This document shows positions 18,606 to 26,615 of a stretch of 55,875 nt of DNA, piece by piece. Each line of letters begins with the position of its first letter. Positions within the stretch are counted from its first letter, which is position 1. The notes beneath the pieces were generated by a model. The model had not been told where the DNA came from. It saw only the letters and a program-made list of their open reading frames with translations, and did not search any database. The position numbers and the translations under genes are program-made. This DNA comes from Saprospiraceae bacterium (lineage in GTDB: Bacteria; Bacteroidota; Bacteroidia; Chitinophagales; Saprospiraceae), in contig JAHDIE010000021.1 of the NCBI GenBank assembly GCA_020630955.1, forward strand, positions 1 to 55,875, in the 5' to 3' direction.

Positions 18606-19615
18606 TTGGGCAAGAAAAACAGAAGAAGATATTGTTGGACAAGTTTATCAATAAAAACTTGACCAAAGAGGAACGTCATGAATTAGAAAAATTGGCTCTT
18701 GATGACCCATTTTTATTTGAAGCAATCCAAGGATTTACGGAAGTGGAAGGCCACCATCAAGAGCGTCTTTATTCCTTAAAAAGTAGATTAAAATCAATTG
18801 ATAAAAAAAGAAGAAAGTCGCTTATACCTTACGGAATTGCAGCCTCCATATTATTGTTGGTCTCTTTATCTGTGTGGTCTTTGCAAAGCAAATCAAAATC
18901 CGGTTCATCAATAGCTGCTAATGAAGTGGAGCAAGAAATTAATGATGATTCTGAGATGCAAATAGACAATAAGAGGATAGAACAAGGTAATGTTGGTAAA
19001 AAAATAATTAAAGACACCAAAGACAAAGCAAGAACAGTACAAAATCCTAAAAAACAAGAAAATAAAATTGATGAACTTGTTGCAGAAGTTAAAACTCAAG
19101 CTTCTAGTAATGTGCCACCTGCAATTATCCCAGTAAAGGAGGCTACACAATCTAAAAAGCTAAAAGTTGAGAAACAAAATAGCTCTATTCAAGAGAATGA
19201 TATGCAGTTGGCAGAGATTCAGCAAGAAGAAGTATTAGAAGAAGGATTAGAATCAGACAAAATGCTTGATGAGACGGTCACAGAAGAAGCCACTATGGAT
19301 ACTGAGAATAAAGAACCACTAGCTTCTTCATCGTGGGGGAAAAACTATTTCGTAGACGGGGTACCCATCCAGAATCAATTTGACAATTACCTCAAGACTG
19401 AGTTAAAAGATCAATTTAGTAAAAGAGAAATTAGAAATTTAACTAAGGACCTGAATGTAATTATTTCGATATCCAATAGCAACATTTCTAATTATAGTTT
19501 CTCTAAATCGCTAGATGCAGACATACAAAATCGTCTCATTGAAATTATTAACTCAGGGATCAGATATTTGCCTAGTGATGTTGATATTTATAATATAGAT
19601 TTTACATCTTTATAA
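18602..19615 (+). CDS. Membrane anti-sigma factor-like protein with TonB_C-like tail
   Basis: The 337-aa protein has a cytoplasmic N-terminus of about 75 residues (FINKNLTKEERHELEKLALDDPFLFEAIQGF), the arrangement of Bacteroidota anti-sigma factors. One membrane segment follows (about 79-96), then about 150 residues of Glu/Lys/Gln-rich periplasmic spacer. The last 70 residues, with LNVIISISNSNIS and SLDADIQNRLIEIINSG, resemble a TonB C-terminal domain. The coupling with the sigma gene (4-base overlap) supports the anti-sigma role. Its 3' end overlaps the convergent PNGase-like gene by 14 bases. Confidence 0.75.
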   Translation: MIGQEKQKKILLDKFINKNLTKEERHELEKLALDDPFLFEAIQGFTEVEGHHQERLYSLKSRLKSIDKKRRKSLIPYGIAASILLLVSLSVWSLQSKSKSGSSIAANEVEQEINDDSEMQIDNKRIEQGNVGKKIIKDTKDKARTVQNPKKQENKIDELVAEVKTQASSNVPPAIIPVKEATQSKKLKVEKQNSSIQENDMQLAEIQQEEVLEEGLESDKMLDETVTEEATMDTENKEPLASSSWGKNYFVDGVPIQNQFDNYLKTELKDQFSKREIRNLTKDLNVIISISNSNISNYSFSKSLDADIQNRLIEIINSGIRYLPSDVDIYNIDFTSL

Positions 19616-22600
19616 ATTTCTTGCTTGTAATTCCTAGGTCAGATTCTATGATAATGAAATAGATTCCATTTGGCAAATGGTTTATGTTTATATTTGAAAC
19701 GCCATTTGCTTCAGCATTCTGGGATAAAAGAATTCTACCATTTTGATCAAGTATCTTATATTTCCCTTTCAATTCTAATTGACTGGTCCAGTGAACAGAT
19801 AAAGTTTCATCTGCTGGGTTTGGCGATATTCCAATACTTTGTGCAAATTCAATAGGATTTATTGAGTTGGTTTTGTTTATGATAAAATCAAAATACAAAT
19901 TACCTCCAAAGTCTGGATCAAATGAAATAATTGGAATATTGTCTTCTGCAATTCTCAACCATCCAGTACCATTTCCAGCAAAAAACCAAAATTCTAGGCC
20001 ATCATCAGAAAGGTCGATGACTTCCATTGTATAACATCCATCTGGAAGATCAAGATCCAAAGAGTAATTGGTGTTGGACCCAAATCCGAATAGATCTAAT
20101 ACAACGTCGCCTTTTGAATCATAAATATTTATTCGAGTATCTTGAGGTTTGTTATCTGTTCTAATATCAACCCTAAGGTCTTTGCCAGAGGTGAATGGCG
20201 CCGTGTATTTTGATTTCATACTACTGTTGGCAGGATTTTCATCTTCCTCTCCATTGGGATTACTAAGTGTGACATAGAAATTTCCATTTCCTGATTTCCA
20301 AAAACTTTCATCATTGACTTCCAGTTCTATTTTTTTTGTATCGAGGTATCTCAAATTGCCAGTCCAATTTGTTGTGATGGATTGTCCTTCTTCCATTCCA
20401 TAAGTAATATCACAGGATTGTAATAACTGAGATCCAGCGTTTCGAATAATGATATTCGGAAGATTACAAGATGGGTTAAATCTTTGATGTTCTGTTTTAG
20501 AGCTAGGATTTAAGATGTCCATTATTTCAACATCATTAGAGTTAAAGGGCTCATCAAATAAAACCAATTGATTGTTGACTCGATAATCCATATTGCTTGC
20601 ATTACCACCCATAATGCCATAGTCAAACTCATTGTATTCACCTTTGTTTAAAAATGGTCCAATTTCGTAGGTGAAAACATCGGTTTCCATTCCTGGACAC
20701 CAACCGGCCCTATCAAATATCCATGTTCCACCTTGAGGATAGACTGGATTATCGGCACATTCTTTCCAAACAGAATAGATTGCTTCTTCAAAGCCACCAT
20801 TTACATTTATATAATGTTGTCTACTTTGAAATTCACCATTCGATCCGTGACCTGTAACAGCAGATCTAAGTTTGACATAACCAATATCATCAGGAATAAA
20901 AATTTGTCTTGGCTCTAGAACATCATCATTGATAATGTTTCCTATTGAATAGCCAGACCAGACTTGGTTTGCATTTCTAATTGGCCAAATTTGTTTGATT
21001 TCTCTGACTTTGGCGTGAGGTTGGCCAGTTATAAAATGAAATTTGATATCAAGTTCTTCTTGACGGTTACCAACTCCTTCAATGCTCATCATTTTATCCC
21101 CTTTTAAAATTGTTGCATAATCTGACATGTCAATTGTAAAAGTTACTCCTTCTGGTCCAAGATCAAGGCCATTTCCATAAGGGGTAATAAAAGATAAAAT
21201 TTCATATCTAGCATCCCAAAACCTATAATAGTCTAGTTGATTAATATCAATAGTTCCATCAATAGTATTGCTAATGGATCGAATTAAAGTTCCTTCCTCA
21301 TTAAAAATCGGTGAAGCTGATCCATTGTAATAATATAGTGTATCAACTGCTTCAAGTTGGTTATTATTTATAGCATAACTAACAACACGATGTGTAGAAT
21401 TGATGATTGAGTCCAAGACAGGTATTTCTTCAATATTCATTGAATACTCTCCTTGAACCAGGCTAGTTTTTGGGCATAGATCTCTTTGCTTAAAATCTTT
21501 TCTTAGATCTTTACCTCTGACCTTTCTCCAATTAGGGTCTTTTTCGGAGGTTGCAATACTGTTGGTTAAAGATCCTGAAATACTGTTGCCTCCTTTTTCG
21601 TCAAAGGAAAAATCTGCGATTAGGAAATCGTGATAAGGGTGATCGTCACCTATGGTTTCATACATCCATTGTCTAATAGTAAAAGGATCAACATCTTGAT
21701 TCCAAATTCTTACATCATCTATATCTCCATAATAAGCTGCAGATAGATTTGTTGACGAACCTAAGGTAAATTTGGTAATGTCGATAGGTTTTGATTTACC
21801 AAATTCAGTGTGCCAAACTTGACCATTCTTAAGAATGGTCATACTCAATTGATTAATATTCTTGACAAATGTCCAATGAGTCCAAACTGACTCAAAATCA
21901 GGTTCTAAAGCTGGTTTATTAATTCGATCATAGTTAGAGCCATCATTTCCACAATCCCAATAAATTTGTGCGTTACTCCAAGGAAGATGGACATTTGCTT
22001 GTCGACGAGACTCATCATCTATTGCTTCGAATAAAGTTGTGTTGATGGGTAATCTTTCATCTCCTCTGGTCCACATACTGATGGTGAGAATGCTATCGGT
22101 ATCATTAAATATTGAAGGTTCAAGGTTAAAGAAATCAGCACCTTGAAAATTTACATAATAGTCTTCTTTTATCGATGAAAAACAATAGGCTTCATCAATA
22201 GGCATTCCTTCCAATCTCATGTTTATTTGTTCGTCAGCACTATGACTTAATTCAATCATGATTGAAGAAATACCATCCCAGTTGAATGCTTCATAGAATT
22301 TAAAATGATTTTCTCCTTCAGACACATTTGTGGTTTTGAAGTAGTGTTGAGTTAGTCCGTCCAATTGAGGTTCAAACTGTTGATTGGTATTAATCAATTT
22401 AAGTCGTATTCTTAAGAAAGGTATATTTTGTTCGTTTTTAAAAAAAAGCTTTATTCCATTGATGGCACCTGGACTTATTCCACTTGTTGTCAATGAGTCA
22501 GCTGGAATTAGAAATTGGAGCTTGGTATCTGCTGAGATTGTTCCTAATTCTGAATTTGAATTATCATTGAAGTAGGTTGATTCGGTTTCGTTGGAGCTTG

Positions 22601-23000
22601 AGAGATATTCTACATTTTTTTGAAGATATTCAGTATAACTATAAGTTGGATTTATGCTGAAATCAAAAGATTCTCCTTCAAAGTCACTTATTATGTGAGA
22701 GGGATGTTTTGCTTTTGCTGAATCTTGGGCTGATGGGTCAGTTATAACGGTATTGCAATGATAATCCCATTCTCCACATCCAACATCTCCATTTCCGACA
22801 GCTGCATCATGGCAACGCATGTTGTATTCCATGATTATTTTTCTGAAAGATTGGTCTGGATCTTCAGGAAAGCTAAAGATGGCAGATCTACTGGTTGAAT
22901 CCCAAGTAAAGGTTTGGACAGATATTGTGTCTTGAGCTGAAATTTGGGATACAAAAAAGAAAAGGAAGGTAGAAATATAAAATGTCTTCATATGATTCAA
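19602..23000 (-). CDS. PNGase F-like secreted protein with inserted LamG domain and T9SS sorting domain
   Basis: The 1132-aa protein has a signal peptide (ends ISAQ; MKTFY at 22991 is an alternative start). An N-glycanase N-terminal-like domain (about 24-95) holds EYNMRCHDAAVGNGDVGCGEW. A LamG/concanavalin-like domain lies at about 285-465 (ISMWTRGD, WTHWTFVKN, GDIDDVRIWN). An N-glycanase C-terminal-like region (about 690-860) holds GGFEEAIYSVWKECADNPVYPQGGTWIFDRAGWCPG. Further beta domains follow, then a T9SS type A sorting domain (GISPNPADETLSVHW to SKKFIKM). PNGase F removes N-glycans from asparagine; whether this protein keeps the catalytic residues needs an alignment. Single gene; convergent overlap with the anti-sigma gene. 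Confidence 0.82.
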   Translation of the reverse strand: MNHMKTFYISTFLFFFVSQISAQDTISVQTFTWDSTSRSAIFSFPEDPDQSFRKIIMEYNMRCHDAAVGNGDVGCGEWDYHCNTVITDPSAQDSAKAKHPSHIISDFEGESFDFSINPTYSYTEYLQKNVEYLSSSNETESTYFNDNSNSELGTISADTKLQFLIPADSLTTSGISPGAINGIKLFFKNEQNIPFLRIRLKLINTNQQFEPQLDGLTQHYFKTTNVSEGENHFKFYEAFNWDGISSIMIELSHSADEQINMRLEGMPIDEAYCFSSIKEDYYVNFQGADFFNLEPSIFNDTDSILTISMWTRGDERLPINTTLFEAIDDESRRQANVHLPWSNAQIYWDCGNDGSNYDRINKPALEPDFESVWTHWTFVKNINQLSMTILKNGQVWHTEFGKSKPIDITKFTLGSSTNLSAAYYGDIDDVRIWNQDVDPFTIRQWMYETIGDDHPYHDFLIADFSFDEKGGNSISGSLTNSIATSEKDPNWRKVRGKDLRKDFKQRDLCPKTSLVQGEYSMNIEEIPVLDSIINSTHRVVSYAINNNQLEAVDTLYYYNGSASPIFNEEGTLIRSISNTIDGTIDINQLDYYRFWDARYEILSFITPYGNGLDLGPEGVTFTIDMSDYATILKGDKMMSIEGVGNRQEELDIKFHFITGQPHAKVREIKQIWPIRNANQVWSGYSIGNIINDDVLEPRQIFIPDDIGYVKLRSAVTGHGSNGEFQSRQHYINVNGGFEEAIYSVWKECADNPVYPQGGTWIFDRAGWCPGMETDVFTYEIGPFLNKGEYNEFDYGIMGGNASNMDYRVNNQLVLFDEPFNSNDVEIMDILNPSSKTEHQRFNPSCNLPNIIIRNAGSQLLQSCDITYGMEEGQSITTNWTGNLRYLDTKKIELEVNDESFWKSGNGNFYVTLSNPNGEEDENPANSSMKSKYTAPFTSGKDLRVDIRTDNKPQDTRINIYDSKGDVVLDLFGFGSNTNYSLDLDLPDGCYTMEVIDLSDDGLEFWFFAGNGTGWLRIAEDNIPIISFDPDFGGNLYFDFIINKTNSINPIEFAQSIGISPNPADETLSVHWTSQLELKGKYKILDQNGRILLSQNAEANGVSNININHLPNGIYFIIIESDLGITSKKFIKM

Positions 23001-23026
23001 ATATTCCTAAATATACATAAAGACAT

Positions 23027-23062
23027 AAAAAAAGAGGAGTAAGACATGTATTTACTCCCCTT
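23027..23062 (-). terminator. Terminator of the TPR-M48-BI-1 unit
   Basis: On the minus strand GGGGAGTAA, an 8-base loop and TTACTCCTC precede a run of seven T. It lies about 60 bases beyond the stop of the Bax inhibitor-1 gene. Confidence 0.8.
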
Positions 23063-23122
23063 ATACGCTGAACCTCCGATAACTCAATCAAAAAAAAGAG
23101 GCTCAAAATATTTCTTTAAGAA

Positions 23123-23881
23123 TTAATCAGACTGCAATTTTGCTAATAATCTTAAAAATTCTATATATAGCCACACTAAGGTAACTAATAATCCCATACC
23201 AACAACCCATTCCATGTATTTTGGTGACCTATTTTTTTCTGCTCGCTCAAATAGATCGAAATCTAACAGCAAATTAAGTGCAGCAACGATAAGAATGACC
23301 ACAGAAATTCCAATGCCTAACATTCCAGATTCATGAAGAAAGGGTACCTCAAAACCTACAAAATGCCCTACTATACTTATTAAATACACAAACATAATGG
23401 CTCCAGTGGCCATCATCACTCCAGATCTAAATTTCTGAGTTACTTTGATTAGGCCTGACCTATACAGAACAAGCATTGCCAATAAAGTGCCAAATGTTAA
23501 AGTTACTGCCTGTAAAACAATTCCATCAAAAGCTGCCGCATAAACTGCAGAAACAGTTCCAACAAATAGTCCTTCAAGAAGTGCGTAGATAGGAGCAGTT
23601 ATTGGAGCGGTATGTGGTTTCCACATAGCAAAAAGCAAAGCTCCGAGTCCACCGAAAAGGCCTACCCACATTAAAATAGGTATTTGTGCTGAATAGCTAA
23701 ATACCGTAGTCACCATTAGAAGTGCAAATAAAACAAGTGTTTTGTTTATTGCTCCTGTTACAGTAGTTGCCTCATTGTCATGTGTGATGATCAATTGATC
23801 ACCAGCATAGCTGTCTAAAGTTCCAGCTTTGTCAATATTTTTTTCATTTAATAGAGGATTTCCTCCTTTCAATAGTCCCAT
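23123..23881 (-). CDS. Bax inhibitor-1/YccA family membrane protein
   Basis: The 252-aa protein has seven hydrophobic segments from about residue 45 to the end and the family's typical features: ALLEGLFVGTVSAVYAAAF, LLDFDLFERAEKNRSPKYMEW, and a final segment ending in the polar tail LRLLAKLQSD. Bacterial members are thought to be pH-sensitive calcium leak channels in the inner membrane. It is the last gene of a four-gene minus-strand unit; its ATG is two bases past the M48 protease stop, a pairing that suggests membrane stress or quality control. Family assignment is firm; role is inference. Confidence 0.9.
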   Translation of the reverse strand: MGLLKGGNPLLNEKNIDKAGTLDSYAGDQLIITHDNEATTVTGAINKTLVLFALLMVTTVFSYSAQIPILMWVGLFGGLGALLFAMWKPHTAPITAPIYALLEGLFVGTVSAVYAAAFDGIVLQAVTLTFGTLLAMLVLYRSGLIKVTQKFRSGVMMATGAIMFVYLISIVGHFVGFEVPFLHESGMLGIGISVVILIVAALNLLLDFDLFERAEKNRSPKYMEWVVGMGLLVTLVWLYIEFLRLLAKLQSD

Positions 23882-23883
23882 AA

Positions 23884-24735
23884 TTATTTTTTATACTGTT
23901 CGATTAAATTTCTAATATTCTGCCGTCGATTTTCTGGGCTTGGGTGCGAGCTTTGCCATTCTGGTGTTCTTGATCCTCCCGACGATTCTTCTAAAATATC
24001 CATAACTCCTATTAATTCTTCTGGATTATAGCCAGCGTCAATCATTAATTGAATTCCCCACTTGTCAGATTCCAATTCTTGATCTCTTCCATATTTCATA
24101 TTGGCGTAATTTCCAACAACATTTGCAATTTGTGCAATAGAGTGATCTCCGCCAGATCCAATCATGACACTTTGAATAATTCCTTGGATAAAGCCAGATT
24201 TAGCCATTCTTTCTGCACCATGTCTCTCTATAACATGACCAATTTCATGACCAATGACGCCAGCAAGTTGATCTTCATTTTCTAATTTGTTAAAAAGAGC
24301 AGCTGTTATAAAGCATTGTCCACCGGGGAGTGCAAAGGCATTGACTGTTCTATCATCTACAAGGAGATGAAAATCATAGGGATATCCAGATTTTGCAGCA
24401 ATACTAGATTGAACCAATCTTTGTCCTACTTTGTCTAGGTAATCTTGGGCTCTCTGGTCAGGATGAAATCCACCATGTTGTTGAGCCATCTGTGGTTTTG
24501 ATTGCAAACCTAATTGCACTTCTTCTTCAGGAGACCATTGCACTCTTTGGTTTTCTCCAGTTACAGGATTAAGTTGGGTATTGGTAAAGTATTTAAAGGC
24601 TTGAAATGCAAACATTGCTAAACCAATGATTAGCATGAGCTTAAATCGTCCGGTACCCATTCCTCGTCCTTGTCGACTGTATGGGTCACCTGTCCCGCCA
24701 TAGTATCTTCCTTGTTGAGGTCTATTTCTATACAT
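23884..24735 (-). CDS. M48-type membrane-anchored zinc metalloprotease
   Basis: The 283-aa protein has a basic Gly/Arg-rich N-terminus (about 1-30), one membrane segment (about 32-50) and an M48 catalytic domain. The zinc motif HEIGH is at 163-167, followed by the ERHGAERMAK helix; the third ligand region QELESDKWG is near 219-226; and RTPEWQSSHPSPENR is the conserved terminal region. Unlike HtpX it has a single anchor, and the catalytic domain is probably periplasmic, with a topology like that of LoiP/BepA-type Oma1 relatives. Its position between an 86-aa membrane protein and a BI-1 protein suggests envelope protein quality control. Confidence 0.9.
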   Translation of the reverse strand: MYRNRPQQGRYYGGTGDPYSRQGRGMGTGRFKLMLIIGLAMFAFQAFKYFTNTQLNPVTGENQRVQWSPEEEVQLGLQSKPQMAQQHGGFHPDQRAQDYLDKVGQRLVQSSIAAKSGYPYDFHLLVDDRTVNAFALPGGQCFITAALFNKLENEDQLAGVIGHEIGHVIERHGAERMAKSGFIQGIIQSVMIGSGGDHSIAQIANVVGNYANMKYGRDQELESDKWGIQLMIDAGYNPEELIGVMDILEESSGGSRTPEWQSSHPSPENRRQNIRNLIEQYKK

Positions 24736-24777
24736 ACTATTGTAAACCTATGTTTTTAAAAATTAGTTCTTAATCGT

Positions 24778-25038
24778 CTATACAAAATGACGTATTAATA
24801 AATACACAAAGTATAAGAAAGCAAGTCTTATCGAATAATCAATATCGGGAACCACTTTAGCAAAATAACAGTATATCAATACTGGAATTGATGCTAAAGC
24901 GATAATTAATAAGGGTAATCCAATTACTTGTGTAATGATCATTAAAAAATCATTGGCTAGCCAAGGGCTTGCTACATAGGAAATTACCATCATTAGCAAG
25001 ACAAGAAGCCAACTACTCCATTCAGTTCTAAAGTCCAT
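24778..25038 (-). CDS. Small membrane protein of unknown family
   Basis: The 86-aa protein has three hydrophobic segments (about 10-27, 32-58, 66-84), a charged N-terminus (MDFRTEW) and almost no soluble part. I do not recognise the family. It lies 24 bases after the TPR lipoprotein and 42 bases before the M48 protease on the same strand, so it is very probably part of that operon. It may be a partner or regulator of the protease or the BI-1 protein. Confidence 0.65.
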   Translation of the reverse strand: MDFRTEWSSWLLVLLMMVISYVASPWLANDFLMIITQVIGLPLLIIALASIPVLIYCYFAKVVPDIDYSIRLAFLYFVYLLIRHFV

Positions 25039-25062
25039 TTTGTTAAATTAATGAATTTTAAA

Positions 25063-26502
25063 TCAATCGACCGTTCTAATGGTCGTTTTTTCTTGTATCC
25101 AACAAGGTACAGTAAAACTTGCACCTACTTTAAGGCTTCTGAAGAAAATGTCCTCCCTTGTAGGCATATATTGCTTGTATCTATTGATAAGCTTTGTAGC
25201 CTCCTCTGAAACTGATGGATCTATTTTTCTTGCATATTCAAACTTGTCAATAGCGGGCCAAGTGACGATTTGGCTATCAAAGCCAGTACCTGGTCCACAA
25301 AGTGGTCCACTTGAAGCATATAATTTACCAATTAATAAGTAAGGTTCGCCCCAGTTGCTTTTGTATTTGGTTGCATCGAGAGCATATTTCCTTGCTTTGG
25401 CAAATTTCTTTAGGTCTCCATAATATATTTTTGCGATCAACAAGGTATACTTTGCTTTCTTTTCTAAGTCTTCGGTTTTATTTACAAAATCTTCAAACAA
25501 TTGTATTGATTCGATATATTTTCCTTGCTCGTAGGCATCAAAGGCTAATCTAAGTGGCCCTGGAGGAGGAGGAGGTGTATAACAATGTGTTTCTTTTGCA
25601 GTTTTTGCCTGTGCAACTGAGGCATTTTCTGGTGCACAATCTCCCCATAATAATCGACCATAAACTTTTGCAATAATTTCGCAGTTGTTAGGCTCAGCCT
25701 CCAAAAGAGGAAGATATTTTTTCTCGTAGTAGTTACAATCATATAGACCTTTGATTCCTTCTAGATTTTCTAATCTAGCAGGGGCATAACTATTAATAAT
25801 TTCCCAAGCTTGGCATTTATTGCCACAATTAGCATTTCCATAAGCAATAGCATCTAGAATAATGGCTACATATTTTTTCCCTTCCTCAATGGATATTTCT
25901 TCATTGATTAGTTTTTCTGCCAATATTCCTGTCATCGGATTGATTACAAAATAATCTGCCTTTTCGCCTTTAGCATCTAAGGCTTTTTTAAATAATTCAT
26001 AGGCTTCATTTGGATTGCTATGTGCTGAGTAATAATAATATTTATCAAATGCTTTTCTTCCTTCAACATAGCCTGGTTCTGGATAACATTCTGCTCTTTT
26101 ATCATAAATTGCCATGATAGTATCATGATAGGATTTTTGTAGATTATTATCTGAGCTTTGTTCATACAAATGTTTATAAATCTTAATGCCATCATCAAAT
26201 TGATATTTGATTCTACCATTTGCAGCAGGTGCTGCAAAGTATGCTTTTTTCCAAAGTGATAAAGCTGTATCATATTCTTTGGATTTTATATAATCACGAT
26301 AAAGTACATATGCAGTTTCTGCATCTTCCTTTGCTGCACCTGAAAGATCGTTTAAAGTAGTGCATGGATTTTCAGTTATCTTTTCTTCTTTAGGAGCTGG
26401 TTTTGGCGTCTCAACTTCTGTGACTTTTTCTACAGTTTTAGGTGTGCATGCAAAGCTTAAAATTGCAATACAACAAAGAGAAAATCTGATTAAGTTTTTC
26501 AT
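25063..26502 (-). CDS. TPR-containing lipoprotein, paralogue of the gene at 29366
   Basis: The 479-aa protein has a lipoprotein signal ending LSFAC and a Pro/Lys/Glu spacer. Helical repeats follow: YVLYRDYIKSKEYDTALSLW and AYFAAPAANGR at the N-terminal side, then AFDAYEQGKYIESIQLFEDF and KARKYALDATKYKSNWGEPY. It ends in a short beta segment with CWIQEKTTIR. The protein at 29366-30781 has the same order of motifs and the same CWI ending, so the two are paralogues. The predicted location is the periplasmic face of the outer membrane. Function unknown; the TPRs suggest a scaffold. It heads a four-gene unit. Confidence 0.85.
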   Translation of the reverse strand: MKNLIRFSLCCIAILSFACTPKTVEKVTEVETPKPAPKEEKITENPCTTLNDLSGAAKEDAETAYVLYRDYIKSKEYDTALSLWKKAYFAAPAANGRIKYQFDDGIKIYKHLYEQSSDNNLQKSYHDTIMAIYDKRAECYPEPGYVEGRKAFDKYYYYSAHSNPNEAYELFKKALDAKGEKADYFVINPMTGILAEKLINEEISIEEGKKYVAIILDAIAYGNANCGNKCQAWEIINSYAPARLENLEGIKGLYDCNYYEKKYLPLLEAEPNNCEIIAKVYGRLLWGDCAPENASVAQAKTAKETHCYTPPPPPGPLRLAFDAYEQGKYIESIQLFEDFVNKTEDLEKKAKYTLLIAKIYYGDLKKFAKARKYALDATKYKSNWGEPYLLIGKLYASSGPLCGPGTGFDSQIVTWPAIDKFEYARKIDPSVSEEATKLINRYKQYMPTREDIFFRSLKVGASFTVPCWIQEKTTIRTVD

Positions 26503-26615
26503 GGATACATCTTTAGTTATTATGTAATACGCAGATTAATTCACAAAGTAAGTTAATGGAAGCTTAAATTCTTATTAGAATGATGCAATTATTGATTGAA
26601 TAGAATGTAAGTTGT

